DNA of 64,000 nucleotides from Saprospiraceae bacterium. GTDB lineage: Bacteria > Bacteroidota > Bacteroidia > Chitinophagales > Saprospiraceae. Shown one piece after another: positions 17,538-27,477 of the stretch. The DNA is taken from the NCBI GenBank assembly GCA_016710265.1, contig JADJJL010000007.1:806001-870000 (forward strand). Reading direction: 5' to 3'. Each line of letters begins with the position of its first letter. The stretch's first letter is position 1. The position numbers and the translations under genes are program-made. The notes beneath the pieces are model-generated. The model worked only from the letters and a program-made list of their open reading frames with translations. It was not told the origin of the DNA and made no database searches.

Positions 17538-18449
17538 ATGCTAAAAAAGATCAAATATTCATTGATTCTCATATTCATTTTATTCAATCTGAGAATCGGC
17601 TTTGCCCAAGATAGTACAGGATTGGCTGGTGATCATTTTTCATTAGAGTCTGCTTTGCAAATGTTCAAAATTGCAGAATCTCCGGAAGATTTTGAAAAAC
17701 TGATCAACGATGAAAAAAATAAAGTAACCAATCTGGATTTAAATCAAGATGGTGATGTCGACTTCGTGCGGGTCAATGAATTTCAAGAAGACGATGTGAG
17801 AATTTTTGTTCTCAGTGTGGATATCTCTGAAACTGAAAGTCAGGATATTGCAGTCATCGAACTCGAAAAAAACGGAGATGAATCTGCGGTCATTCAAATC
17901 GTGGGTGATGAAGAAATTTTTGGCGAGGCTCTTATTGTAGAACCTTCTGATCCTGACGATCATATGATGGACAAAGAAGAGAGCAAAGGAAATGGTCCTA
18001 GCGCATTGGAAGAAGATCGAATTATTGTAGTAAACGTATGGGGATGGCCATGTGTGCGCAGAGTTTATACCTATGGCTACCGTCCTTGGAGGCCTAATTG
18101 GAGATGGTCAAACTACCCTACCTACTGGGCACCAAGAAGGCCTTGGGGCTGGGCTGTATGGCATCCATTCCGCCATGTGCATGTAGGTCCTCATGTGAGG
18201 TATATTCATACAAGAAGATGTGTTAGCGCTCCACGTATTTATGCACCACATCATCGAAAATCGGTGGTTGTAAAAACAAGGTATGCTCCTGCCCACAAAC
18301 ATTATAAAGTGACTAAAAGTAAAACAACTGTAAAAGGTCCAAGAGGTAATAAAGTGACCAAAAGTAAAACTACCGTAAAAGGCCCGAGAGGTAATAAAGT
18401 GACCAAAAGCAAAACGACTGTAAAGAGAAGTTCACCGCGTAAAAAATAG
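17538..18449 (+). CDS. Secreted protein with acidic N-half, Trp/Arg/His-rich middle and basic C-terminal repeats
   Basis: 303 residues. Signal peptide 1-23 (ends GFAQ). Residues ~25-160 are acidic and Asp/Glu-rich (NLDLNQDGDVDFVRVNEF resembles an FG-GAP or EF-hand-like calcium loop). Residues ~165-230 are Trp/Arg/His/Pro-rich (YRPWRPNWRWSNYPTYW). The tail has three tandem copies of a 15-residue basic unit, VTKSKTTVKGPRGNK, encoded by 45-base DNA repeats from about 18308 to 18430. Strong charge polarity suggests binding to a polyanion or to its own acidic part. No family is recognised. A strong hairpin terminator follows. Confidence 0.75.
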   Translation: MLKKIKYSLILIFILFNLRIGFAQDSTGLAGDHFSLESALQMFKIAESPEDFEKLINDEKNKVTNLDLNQDGDVDFVRVNEFQEDDVRIFVLSVDISETESQDIAVIELEKNGDESAVIQIVGDEEIFGEALIVEPSDPDDHMMDKEESKGNGPSALEEDRIIVVNVWGWPCVRRVYTYGYRPWRPNWRWSNYPTYWAPRRPWGWAVWHPFRHVHVGPHVRYIHTRRCVSAPRIYAPHHRKSVVVKTRYAPAHKHYKVTKSKTTVKGPRGNKVTKSKTTVKGPRGNKVTKSKTTVKRSSPRKK

Positions 18450-18472
18450 AAATTGCATTCTAATTTAGAGGC

Positions 18473-18513
18473 AAAAAAAATACCCAAGATTTCTAAATCT
18501 TGGGTATTTTTTT
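18473..18513. terminator. Bidirectional intrinsic terminator
   Basis: Perfect stem TACCCAAGATTT (18481-18492) with AAATCTTGGGTA (18495-18506), preceded by eight A and followed by seven T. The T-runs on both strands let it serve both the plus-strand gene ending at 18449 and the minus-strand gene ending at 18533. Confidence 0.9.
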
Positions 18514-18532
18514 AATAAAGTAAGGCTAAAAA

Positions 18533-19075
18533 TTAAGGTCTATTAAGCCACCAACCGAGCCAAAGTCCTACTAAACCCCAAGAGACAATAGCGTCGATGA
18601 GATAACCCATGGTACCAGTCTCAAACCATATGGAATAGGTATAAGGAATCGTCAAATAGGCGATCAATCCAACAAAGATTGAAGCTTGGACACAATTCAT
18701 TAAATTATTATTCTGGATTCTTGCCAGTACCCAAATCAACATCAATAATGCGACAATATCTACAGCGAAACCGCGGAACATGTTCATGCCCATGCTTGTA
18801 TTCATGGATTTATGATAACTGATAGAAGCCCATGGCTTACCAGCATTTTGTTCCATCAAAGCTTCTTCCTGTTCAATTGAAGTACCCGGAGGTACACCCG
18901 GAAGCATGTAAGTTCCTTCCTCTGTTAGATTTTGAGCAAGACAATCTAAAATTTGTTGGTTGTTGGCAGTGTAAGTAAACTGGTCTTTATGAATACCTAG
19001 CATAGACCAAGACAAAAATTGCCATAAGAACAGGATAATGGCACCTACGAGGATGCCGATAATTTGTTTTGACAT
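18533..19075 (-). CDS. Conserved membrane protein of unknown function
   Basis: 180 residues. One N-terminal membrane helix (IIGILVGAIILFLWQFLSWSML), a periplasmic or extracellular loop of ~75 residues (MLPGVPPGTSIEQEEALM), then about three helices (GFAVDIVALLMLIWVLARI, CVQASIFVGLIAYLTIPYTY, YLIDAIVSWGLVGLWLGWWL). I recognise no named family or catalytic residues. The preceding minus-strand gene is small and also membrane-bound. Confidence 0.75.
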   Translation of the reverse strand: MSKQIIGILVGAIILFLWQFLSWSMLGIHKDQFTYTANNQQILDCLAQNLTEEGTYMLPGVPPGTSIEQEEALMEQNAGKPWASISYHKSMNTSMGMNMFRGFAVDIVALLMLIWVLARIQNNNLMNCVQASIFVGLIAYLTIPYTYSIWFETGTMGYLIDAIVSWGLVGLWLGWWLNRP

Positions 19076-19227
19076 AAATTTAGAATTTTGAATTGTTTGA
19101 AAAATTTCGTTACAAAGTTATTAATATTTCAAAATTATCAAACAAAATATTAAACCACTCTTACTTAACACTAATTTCCATTGTTCGCTGAAATCTCGAA
19201 TAGTTCTTTTAAAATTTTTATATAATA

Positions 19228-19584
19228 TCAAACTTCATTCTGATTATCCTCTATATGCAGAATATGAAGCAGTCTATGAATAATTGGAGCAAAAAAAACA
19301 GCAGTAATACTAAGAAAAGCTACCCCGCTATATAAGGCATAAAATGAGGAAAAAAGTTTTGCACGGGTGGTTAATAATTCAACAACAGGACCCATCCCAG
19401 TCAAAATCATACTTGCCATATGGAAACTGTCTATCCAAGCTAAATTGGCAAAATAATAATATCCTAAAGTGCCAATAGTCATTGATACTACTACCAGCCC
19501 AAAAGCAAAAACACCATACCTCCAAACTCTAAAAAGAAAATGAGTGAATGAACTAAGTTTTTGGTTTTGGTTTTCAAATTTCAT
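19228..19584 (-). CDS. Small membrane protein resembling a potassium-channel pore unit
   Basis: 118 residues from ATG 19584 (the frame continues to a TTG ten codons earlier). Three hydrophobic segments: FGLVVVSMTIGTLGYYYF, a short pore-helix-like stretch (SFHMASMILTGMGPVVE) and KLFSSFYALYSGVAFLSITAV. The order TM1, pore helix plus TGMGP, then KLFSSFYALYSG strongly recalls two-TM ion-channel subunits (TTVGYGD...GKLF..FYAL), but the selectivity-filter sequence is not canonical. Ion channel function is an inference. Confidence 0.65.
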   Translation of the reverse strand: MKFENQNQKLSSFTHFLFRVWRYGVFAFGLVVVSMTIGTLGYYYFANLAWIDSFHMASMILTGMGPVVELLTTRAKLFSSFYALYSGVAFLSITAVFFAPIIHRLLHILHIEDNQNEV

Positions 19585-19680
19585 TTTTTTTATTTCTTTA
19601 ATTATTTTATCCAAATAATTTAGTTAGGCTCGTCACAATAATTTGTTGTTGGGATTGCAGCTAAACAAAACAAGATAAAA

Positions 19681-22600
19681 TTATCTGATCAGCGTCACAT
19701 CACCTTGAAGTATTTGTGTTTCGCCATTTTTCCATTCCAATTCTAGAATGTAAACATAAACACCTGGTACAATGTCTACATTTCTAAATCTTCCATCCCA
19801 GCCTTCATCCGGTACATTGGGTAAAAAATTATAATTGTTAAAAACAAGTGCCCCCCATCGATCGTAAATTGAAAAAGATTTCACTTGCGTATAACTGTCT
19901 TCTGTAACCACGGGAAAAAACCAATCATTCACAACATCTCCATTGGGGCTAAAGGCATCAGGAATCCAAACACCTCTTTTGATAATTTGAATAAGAATGC
20001 TTGCACTCGCTATGCATCCCTGACGATTGGAATAGCTGACCGTATAACTCCTCTCGCTTTTTATTCCAACAAGCTCCGGTTCCGGACAATCAGAACAACT
20101 AAGAAATTCAGATGGTGTCCAACTAATCCATAAAATGGAATCTGTGGGAATTGAAAAAACTGGCTTTAATGTCAAATTTTCCGCCTCATTAATTTTTACC
20201 AGTGGAGGAAGACTCACATCGATTGGTGAAGGTTCTTGGATTTCAAAGTCTTTGGTTAAAATGCAACCATTGGCATCTTCGATTCTCAATTGATGCCATC
20301 CAGGAATTAAACCAGAAAAATATAGCGTCTGTATTTTTTGGTTGTCTAACCAATAGGTAAATGGTCCTGTCCCACCTTCAATTTGAAGAATAGAAATAGC
20401 TGCTGGATCACCCTGACATTTGGCTTTTAGAAGATCAAATATTATGTCGGTAGGTACATTAAAATTTTCAATGACATCTACACTGTCTATCCTTTCGCAA
20501 CCATTTTGTGTATTTAATATTCGCAAATAATATCTACCCGGTAGATCTGCTTCTACTTGCAAGGAATCTGGCTTTCCTATAAGTCTGCCAGTGGAAGTTG
20601 ACCAAAAAGCCATGAAGTTTGAATTTAAATTATTCAATGTGGCGGACAAAAGAGAAATTTGACTAGAACAATTCAATTCCAAAGGTTTTTGTATTTGAAA
20701 ATTTGGAATGGCTTTATTTTCAATAACTGCGACTGTCGCTTCATTGCTGCACAAATTATTTTGTTCAATGACGACCAATCGATATAGTCCCGGGCCAGAA
20801 ACTATCAAGTCAGGCGAATTTATTCCTGAGCTTATGTTTCCATTGGATGTGCTCCAAGTGTAAATGTACATTCCAGAGCTCCCCGACACATTCGATACAA
20901 TTGTTGCTTCAATCACTTTACAATCCAAAGTATCTGGTATCTCAATATTTAAAATAGGCTTATTAAAATCCGCAATAATTTTAAGCGTATCCATTGCTAC
21001 ACAACCATTGCGCAAATCTTCCACCAATAAAACATAATCACCAACTGCATTTGCTTCAATCACTCTTTGATTTGCATTACCCCTAATTGCACCACCTATG
21101 GTCGACCAACGAAATGATAAATGGGAAGAATCATTGGAGATATTTCCTTCCAGAAAAAATTGACTGCTTGCACAATTCCAAATTTTATCCATACCCAAAA
21201 CTACTGTTGGAGCAATAGTATCAAGACTGACGTTGACAGTACTTAAAGAACTACAACCATTTAAATTATCCGTAACCTTTAAAGTATAAATTCCAGGAAT
21301 ATTCACGCGTGTATTCAATGAGTCAGGGTTTGTAATCATTGAACCGATTGGTCCGGACCAAATGGCACTGAGCGGATTTCCTGTCATGGAATTGGCATTC
21401 GCAATTAGATCGACATTCTTGTTTTTACAATTGAGGGTATCAGGAATTACAATTTGGATAATGGGTTTGTTGAGATCCGGTTTCAATAAAATACTACTGG
21501 AGTCCTCACATCCATTTTTTTCATTCAGTATATGTAACTGGTACAATCCGGGTGCTCCTGCTTCTATGATCTGGCTGCCTTGACCTGAAGAAATAATTCC
21601 ATTGGCCGTGCTCCAAATATATTTGAAGCTTGATCCTGTACTACTCGCGGATGCATCTATAATGAGAAAACTATCCTTACATGCAAAAAACATTTCAGGA
21701 CCTAAAACAACTTGTGGTAAAATAAGGTCTTCATCAATAAATAGTGAATCTATATTTTCACAACCATTTGTTTTATTGGTGACTTTTACAAAATACCAAC
21801 CCTTCTGATTGACCGTTGGAGTAGCCGTGTTTTGTCCGTTGGAAATATTACCTCCGATTGTCGTCCAAATAAAACCAAGAGAATCTGCAAGACTAAAATT
21901 AGCCTCCAACATTATACTGCGCCGATCACAATTTAAAATACTGTCTAAACCTGCATCGATGAATGGCAATATCCGAAAATCAAAAATTTCTACACTATCA
22001 TAAGTTTCGCAAGCATTTTCCTCATTCACAATTCGTAGAAAAACTTTGGAAGCCTTTGATATATTTTTTGAAGACTCAATGGAATCGGTAGGAAGTTTCA
22101 AAGTATCAATTTGCCAATAATAAGAAAATCTTCCATTTAAATTTGGAGTTTCATTCTTTATTATTATTTGATTATTTTTACAATCTATGGTAAGATCATT
22201 TCCCAATTCCAATGATGGAGTAATCGTATCCAATCCCACTTTCCAAAATGCACTGTCTTTGCATTGGTTGACAGTATCTGTAATAATCAAAGTATAAATT
22301 CCCTGCAAAGAGGATAAAATAGTTTTACTATTTAAGATGACGCTTTGGTCAGGTAATATCCAATTTAAGTTTGTTTTTAGGCTGTCGTTGGTCAGACCTC
22401 TTAAGTTGATTGTGGTTTTTCTACAATCCAAGAGGCTGTCACCCATAATTTGAACCATCGGTCTAAGAGTATCTGCAGATACATTAACATCCAATACTAG
22501 AACACATCCTGTATTAACATCAGTAATGGTTACCATGTACGTCCGAATTTGATTAACAACCACGGATTCTGTATTCTGACCAGACAATAAAGCTGATTCT

Positions 22601-23781
22601 GGTGACCAAACATAAGAATAATCGCCACTGCCGGAGTTCATTTGAACTTGAATGGTGACGCTGTCTTTGTTACAATTTATTTTTTTATCCGGAATCAGTG
22701 AACCGGCCAATTCATCAGGGGCATTAAATTCAATGGTCACTTCTTTTTCACAACTGACACTGCCGTTGGTGTAGATCACTTTTAATGTATAAAAACCGGA
22801 ACCTCTTACTTTGGCATCCGGACCATTTTTAGAAATGATTCTGCCCCCATCGGTGGACCATTCATATCGAATGTTGGGACCAAAAGAAGACCCTAAAGCA
22901 GTTAAATCAAATGGTTCGGATGAACATTTTGGTGCTTTTAAAATGGTAATTTTGGCTTGGAGATCAATAATTTCCACGGTGACTTCATCCATGTCCATAC
23001 ATTTTTCAAACAGGGCAATGTCATCGATGGCAAAATCATTTCCCCCTCTTATACCTGAACTCTCACTCAAACAAATTTGTGTTGAAGCAGTGGTCGCAGT
23101 AAAACATATTTCATACCTCTCCCAATTGCAAAGACTTCCTGCGGTTACTCCTCCAACGGTGGAACCATTTATTTTTACGGCAAGTTGCCCAGGATTTGAA
23201 GATACTACTGAAGTGTGGTAAAATTCAAACAGGTACATTCGACCGATCACTGTCGGAATCGTCTGGCACCAAAAATTGGTGCCCGCGACTGGATGTCCGT
23301 TCACCAATAACATATTGCCAGCACCTGAAGTATTGTCTCCACATGGGCTAAAACCTCCATTCCAACTGGAAGGATTGCTGGTCACAAAATATTCTCCTTC
23401 AGTGGTATTCACAAAATTGAAGGTATAACCGGAAGAAAAACCAGAATTGCCACTTTCAAAATTTCCATTGGTTATTAAATTATTGGTTGAAACTCCTTCA
23501 GCGGTCAACTTGTAAGTATATTTTCCTGGAACCCTCGTCGTAACAAAAGGATCCAACACATCCGGACTCGTGAGATGGGTGCTTGGTGTCCATTTGAAAC
23601 TGGTGTAGGTCCCTTGAACGGATCCATTTAATTGAATGATTTCAGATAGATCACAAATTGTGATATCCTGGCCTGCGTCAGCATCCAGTCCGGTACATTG
23701 TGAATACAAAGATGGAAGAACGCCACAAATGCAAAGAATAAAAAGTAAATTAATATAAAGATTATAAAATTGTCTTTGCAT
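19681..23781 (-). CDS. Large secreted protein with gliding-motility-type C-terminal domain (T9SS type B)
   Basis: 1366 residues. Signal peptide to about 28. Residues ~30-270 hold a PKD-like piece and a lectin/jelly-roll-like domain (NLITNGNFESG...NMLLVNGHP). Then about nine Ig-like modules of ~85 residues, each opening with a pattern such as PDTLNCKNKNVDLIA and containing FRWST..G.I and GLYQL/NGCE elements, and one SprB-type repeat (EGGTGPFTYWLDNQ). The end is a CHU_C domain (IPDAFSPNGDVVNDWF, FSIYDRWGALVF, GVYVYILELEW, GDVTLIR), which routes proteins through T9SS with type B processing. Probably a surface adhesin or gliding-associated filament. Confidence 0.93.
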   Translation of the reverse strand: MQRQFYNLYINLLFILCICGVLPSLYSQCTGLDADAGQDITICDLSEIIQLNGSVQGTYTSFKWTPSTHLTSPDVLDPFVTTRVPGKYTYKLTAEGVSTNNLITNGNFESGNSGFSSGYTFNFVNTTEGEYFVTSNPSSWNGGFSPCGDNTSGAGNMLLVNGHPVAGTNFWCQTIPTVIGRMYLFEFYHTSVVSSNPGQLAVKINGSTVGGVTAGSLCNWERYEICFTATTASTQICLSESSGIRGGNDFAIDDIALFEKCMDMDEVTVEIIDLQAKITILKAPKCSSEPFDLTALGSSFGPNIRYEWSTDGGRIISKNGPDAKVRGSGFYTLKVIYTNGSVSCEKEVTIEFNAPDELAGSLIPDKKINCNKDSVTIQVQMNSGSGDYSYVWSPESALLSGQNTESVVVNQIRTYMVTITDVNTGCVLVLDVNVSADTLRPMVQIMGDSLLDCRKTTINLRGLTNDSLKTNLNWILPDQSVILNSKTILSSLQGIYTLIITDTVNQCKDSAFWKVGLDTITPSLELGNDLTIDCKNNQIIIKNETPNLNGRFSYYWQIDTLKLPTDSIESSKNISKASKVFLRIVNEENACETYDSVEIFDFRILPFIDAGLDSILNCDRRSIMLEANFSLADSLGFIWTTIGGNISNGQNTATPTVNQKGWYFVKVTNKTNGCENIDSLFIDEDLILPQVVLGPEMFFACKDSFLIIDASASSTGSSFKYIWSTANGIISSGQGSQIIEAGAPGLYQLHILNEKNGCEDSSSILLKPDLNKPIIQIVIPDTLNCKNKNVDLIANANSMTGNPLSAIWSGPIGSMITNPDSLNTRVNIPGIYTLKVTDNLNGCSSLSTVNVSLDTIAPTVVLGMDKIWNCASSQFFLEGNISNDSSHLSFRWSTIGGAIRGNANQRVIEANAVGDYVLLVEDLRNGCVAMDTLKIIADFNKPILNIEIPDTLDCKVIEATIVSNVSGSSGMYIYTWSTSNGNISSGINSPDLIVSGPGLYRLVVIEQNNLCSNEATVAVIENKAIPNFQIQKPLELNCSSQISLLSATLNNLNSNFMAFWSTSTGRLIGKPDSLQVEADLPGRYYLRILNTQNGCERIDSVDVIENFNVPTDIIFDLLKAKCQGDPAAISILQIEGGTGPFTYWLDNQKIQTLYFSGLIPGWHQLRIEDANGCILTKDFEIQEPSPIDVSLPPLVKINEAENLTLKPVFSIPTDSILWISWTPSEFLSCSDCPEPELVGIKSERSYTVSYSNRQGCIASASILIQIIKRGVWIPDAFSPNGDVVNDWFFPVVTEDSYTQVKSFSIYDRWGALVFNNYNFLPNVPDEGWDGRFRNVDIVPGVYVYILELEWKNGETQILQGDVTLIR

Positions 23782-23946
23782 AATTCAATGTTTTTCAGGA
23801 ATATTTACTTTAAATCACTTTAAAAGATTACAATTCTTCAGTGTAAAGATAGCTGAATATCAATTTGGAATCAAAAAAAAGAGAAAGTTGCATTTAATAC
23901 TTAAACACAACGAAGGTATAATTTCCAAAAACAAAATAACAAGCTG

Positions 23947-25383
23947 TCAGAATTTAATAAATCGTTTATAAACTGAGGCCACATTCACAAAATAGAAGCC
24001 TGAGGTAAAATCACTTACATCGATCACAATTGGATTCTCGCTTTGATGATTCATCTCCATCAACAACTCCCCCATCGGATTAAAAATTCGAACTGGATTC
24101 TTTAAATCGCCGTTTGATAAATGTAGATATAAAAAATTTGAAACTGGATTTGGATTCAATTCAAAATTAGATTGAATTTCACCAAGATGAGTTGTACTCG
24201 ATTCGTGATTCTCATATATCCACACTTTCCCATCATTGGTTGCCATAAAAACTTTATCACCATCTGTTACCAGTGATCCTTGAGACAAACCATCGTTTTG
24301 ACTTGAGATTCCCTGGTTAAATGATTCCCAGTGGATCCCATCAAAAGAAGTGTAGATACCAACATTGCTTGCGCCGGTGACACCTCCTGAGTGTAAAAAC
24401 ATTTGACCTTTTGTGCTGGTTACAATTTTTGAAATTTGTTGCCCGGTTTGTATCAGATAATCTGAAATACCCTCTGTTGGTGATGTAGTACGATTGTTCA
24501 TATCAGCAAAACCAAGTTTATTTTTCCATCCCAATTCCCACATATTCACTCCAGACCAAACTAAATTATTTTCTTTTGTAAATCCAATCGCTCCCACATT
24601 ACCACTGATAGAGAGTGCGCGCATAGGACTGAGTGTATCTTGCTGAAAAGGGTCTGATATCTTACATGCAAAAATATCTGCAGGATGCCATGTTTTACCT
24701 TCGTCATCAGAATAAATAACACCTGCAGTTTCGGTACCCGCGTAAATCCTACCTCTGGAATCAATATTAATTGAAAAAATTGCTCCGTCTGCATCTGATT
24801 TATTGAGTTGTGATGGATAGTAACAGGGGTAGTTGGATTTTATGGTTTTGTTTTCATCAATGGCTTGAAAACTTCTACCTCCATCCACGGACTTGTAAAT
24901 ATAGGCCCATCTCACTCCCGCATAGATAATCCCATCATTGGAAGTGGCCAAACAAAAACCTCCTAAATTAGGAATTTTATCAGATAACGAAGCTTCCCAT
25001 TGTTTTGATGTTTGATCCAATCTAAACATCCAGGGTTCCGACAAATCTGTTCTAAAAACTCCCACCAAGGGCTCGCTCTGGGCATTGTATCCCAACGCAA
25101 CGATATTGTTTTGGACTGAGACTGGTCTTGGCACTTTGGGTAATTCTGCAAATTGGCCATTGATAGCCATGGTGTTGGCTTTGTACACAAAACCTTGTTT
25201 AATTCCGGTACCCAACAAACTATAAAATATATCATGATTGGGCGCTACGGCCATTCTTGGATAAACACCAGATGGCAGACCTTCTGCCCACAATCTCCAA
25301 GCACCCGATTGTGCCTCTCCATTTGTTAAACCAAGACTGAACCAAACAATCAGAGCACAAAACATCCCTTTATTCATATCCAT
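23947..25383 (-). CDS. Secreted BNR/propeller protein with T9SS type A sorting domain
   Basis: 478 residues. Signal peptide 1-24. Residues ~28-390 form a sialidase/BNR-like propeller (AYIYKSVDGGRSFQAID, AGVIYSDDEGKTWHP, GIYTSFDGIHWESF), without the catalytic residues of sialidases that I could identify. The C-terminal ~80 residues are a type A sorting domain (LNPNPVSNFLYLHL, VRIFNPMGELLMEM, SGFYFVNVASVYKRFIKF). Likely exported to the surface; ligand unknown. Two ATG codons lie two codons apart at the start; the first is used. Confidence 0.9.
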   Translation of the reverse strand: MDMNKGMFCALIVWFSLGLTNGEAQSGAWRLWAEGLPSGVYPRMAVAPNHDIFYSLLGTGIKQGFVYKANTMAINGQFAELPKVPRPVSVQNNIVALGYNAQSEPLVGVFRTDLSEPWMFRLDQTSKQWEASLSDKIPNLGGFCLATSNDGIIYAGVRWAYIYKSVDGGRSFQAIDENKTIKSNYPCYYPSQLNKSDADGAIFSINIDSRGRIYAGTETAGVIYSDDEGKTWHPADIFACKISDPFQQDTLSPMRALSISGNVGAIGFTKENNLVWSGVNMWELGWKNKLGFADMNNRTTSPTEGISDYLIQTGQQISKIVTSTKGQMFLHSGGVTGASNVGIYTSFDGIHWESFNQGISSQNDGLSQGSLVTDGDKVFMATNDGKVWIYENHESSTTHLGEIQSNFELNPNPVSNFLYLHLSNGDLKNPVRIFNPMGELLMEMNHQSENPIVIDVSDFTSGFYFVNVASVYKRFIKF

Positions 25384-25649
25384 ACATACACAATTTAATT
25401 GTAGTTGATAATTTCATTTTGGATGACCAAATACATTGATTGTGTAAAAATAATAAAATAAAGTATTTACCAAAAATAATTTCAATTACATTAATACTAA
25501 ATTTTCCATGTTCGACAGATATTTTTCAATTATCTTTGTAGATCACCATATTCAATGATAGCGTTAAAAAATAAACTAATTAAGTTTTAACCCAATACCT
25601 TATCATAATAATGGTCTTCTTCTAAATTTAAAATATTAAAGCACTCACA

Positions 25650-26690
25650 GTGAATACCAGTTCCATTTCAACCATTAAATTTTTAGTGATCATTTTCCTT
25701 GTTTGTCTTGGCTTATTTTTTGCAAAAGATTTTTTAATGCCGCTTACCATAGGCGCCGTGTTGGCAACTTTATTTTTACCCGTTTGTAAATGGTTGGAAA
25801 AAAAATCTATTCCTAAGGGCCTAGCCGTTATCATATGCTTTTTATCACTTATCTTGTTGATAGCAGGAATAGGGTTTATTATTGGTTTACAATTGTATGG
25901 ACTCACAGAGGACTTTGACCAAATCGAAAAAACATTTACCAAAGGCTTTAAAAGATTCCAGCAATACATCGTTAGATATGTAGGCGTCACTGTAAAAGAG
26001 CAAGAAGAGCTAATGCACAATCAAGAACCCATGATTTATGATTTAATCAAATCTATGGTTGGGTCATTGCCTAAAATCATTACCAATTTTATACTGATTA
26101 TCATTTACGTTCCCTTTCTTTTATTTTACCGAAATCATATAAAAACATTTATCCTTAAGTTGGCTGATCCTGCACATGAAACAGACATGGAAAATGTAAT
26201 AAATCGTGTAGCAGCAGTCTCCCAAAATTATTTGGTCGGCCTACTCAAAATGATATTTTGTCTTTGGATCATGTATGGAATAGGTTTTTCTTTGCTTGGT
26301 GTAGAGAATGCCATTCTATTTGCCATCTTGTGTGGGGTATTAGAAATTGTACCATTTATTGGAAATCTGACCGGTACTTTTATTACGGTGATGGTCACCG
26401 CAGTTCAAGGTGGCAGCATGATGTTAATATTTGGAATCGTATTGGTTTATGGTATTGTTCAAATGATCCAAGGGTGGTTATTGGAACCATTTATCGTAGG
26501 GTCTCAAGTAAAGATCAATCCACTTTTTACCATTTTAGCCTTGTTAATTGGAAGTTTACTTTGGGGTATACCCGGTATATTTCTCGCCATACCATTGATG
26601 GCTATGTTTAAAATAGTCTGCGATCATGTGGAACCACTAAAACCATATGGATTCTTGATTGGAGAAACTGTCAAAGAAGAAAAGAAATAA
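25650..26690 (+). CDS. AI-2E family transporter (PerM/YdiK-like permease)
   Basis: 346 residues with about eight membrane helices, typical length. N-terminal pair of helices (FLVIIFLVCLGLFFAKDFLM), a charged middle region (VTVKEQEELMHNQ), and the conserved end: ENAILFAILCGVLEIVPFIGN, GWLLEPFIVGSQVKINPLFT, LLWGIPGIFLAIPLMAMFK. Members export various small molecules or ions; the name comes from TqsA and does not prove AI-2 transport. The start appears to be GTG: no ATG precedes the first helix. It ends directly against the convergent stress-type operon. Confidence 0.9.
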   Translation: MNTSSISTIKFLVIIFLVCLGLFFAKDFLMPLTIGAVLATLFLPVCKWLEKKSIPKGLAVIICFLSLILLIAGIGFIIGLQLYGLTEDFDQIEKTFTKGFKRFQQYIVRYVGVTVKEQEELMHNQEPMIYDLIKSMVGSLPKIITNFILIIIYVPFLLFYRNHIKTFILKLADPAHETDMENVINRVAAVSQNYLVGLLKMIFCLWIMYGIGFSLLGVENAILFAILCGVLEIVPFIGNLTGTFITVMVTAVQGGSMMLIFGIVLVYGIVQMIQGWLLEPFIVGSQVKINPLFTILALLIGSLLWGIPGIFLAIPLMAMFKIVCDHVEPLKPYGFLIGETVKEEKK

Positions 26691-27089
26691 TTATTCCTCT
26701 TCCGGTTTTGATTTAAATTTATCCTTAATTTTCTGAATAAAATTTAATAACTTTTCCTTAAAACTGCCGGCATTGTCTGTCACAAAATTAGTAACAAATA
26801 TTTGAAGCACTGTGGCTAGAATATTATTGATTGGTTTTTGCCCAACACCTAAGGTCGCTTTTTTCGAAAAATAGCCCAACGCAAATCCTGCTACCGTTTT
26901 TAAAAGATTTTGGACAAGGTCCGGCGAAGCAGCCAGATCTTTGATAGAATTTTTTATTAAATTCACAGGTTTCATATTTTCTGCAACCTGATCAAACTCT
27001 ATTTTTAACAACCGAGCATCTTCCTTTTGTTGAACTTCAAGTTTTTGAATAAATGCTCTTAGTTCAGTCAATGATTGGATATGTTCCAT
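26691..27089 (-). CDS. Hypothetical protein, third gene of a YtxH/holin-X operon
   Basis: 132 residues. The N-terminal ~70 are helical and charged (coiled-coil-like, LRAFIQKLEVQQKEDARLL), the middle has a moderately hydrophobic segment (LLKTVAGFALGYFSKKATLG) and the end is Lys-rich. No family recognised. It begins three bases after the stop of the upstream holin-X gene, so the three genes are surely one transcript. Confidence 0.75.
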   Translation of the reverse strand: MEHIQSLTELRAFIQKLEVQQKEDARLLKIEFDQVAENMKPVNLIKNSIKDLAASPDLVQNLLKTVAGFALGYFSKKATLGVGQKPINNILATVLQIFVTNFVTDNAGSFKEKLLNFIQKIKDKFKSKPEEE

Positions 27090-27092
27090 GAT

Positions 27093-27458
27093 TTACAAAT
27101 TAAGCATTTGGGAAATGATTGAATTTTGGATACTTTCCTTCGCTTTCTTTTGTAATAAGAAATAAAAAATTAGACTCACTATTGCATAGAATCCGGCAAT
27201 ACACATAAATCCATAATACATCTTTCCGAAAATTTCTCCCAGCCAAATGGCCATTCCTATACTTAACATTAATACAAATAGTATAAGGACCATTAGGATT
27301 ACTGCACGTATAATAAAAGTAGAAAAGACCCCTGATATTTGTTCAATGGCCTTAAGTTTGTACAAATCCAAAGTGGTCTCCAAATAATTTTGAGCTCTTT
27401 CAAATAACGGTTCAAAGAAATGCTCTTCGTTTTCCTTCTCGGAATTATCCATTTTCAT
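27093..27458 (-). CDS. Phage-holin-superfamily-like (holin-X/DUF1469) membrane protein
   Basis: 121 residues: a soluble amphipathic N-terminus (FERAQNYLETTLDLYKLKAI), two membrane helices (FIIRAVILMVLILFVLMLSI and YYGFMCIAGFYAIVSLIFYF) and a short charged tail. This matches the holin-X/YqjE-like family, chromosomal proteins of envelope stress operons rather than lysis proteins. Encoded 19 bases after the YtxH-type gene. Confidence 0.75.
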   Translation of the reverse strand: MKMDNSEKENEEHFFEPLFERAQNYLETTLDLYKLKAIEQISGVFSTFIIRAVILMVLILFVLMLSIGMAIWLGEIFGKMYYGFMCIAGFYAIVSLIFYFLLQKKAKESIQNSIISQMLNL

Positions 27459-27477
27459 TGACTTAAATAATAAAAAA

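Noticed and set aside
24000..25383. Sialidase activity of the propeller protein
   Set aside because: BNR-like blades are present, but no sialidase catalytic residues could be identified.
25650..26690. Autoinducer-2 quorum-sensing exporter
   Set aside because: The family name is historic; nothing here links it to AI-2.
27093..27458. Phage holin / prophage
   Set aside because: Holin-X/YqjE-type chromosomal gene in an operon with YtxH; no phage genes nearby.
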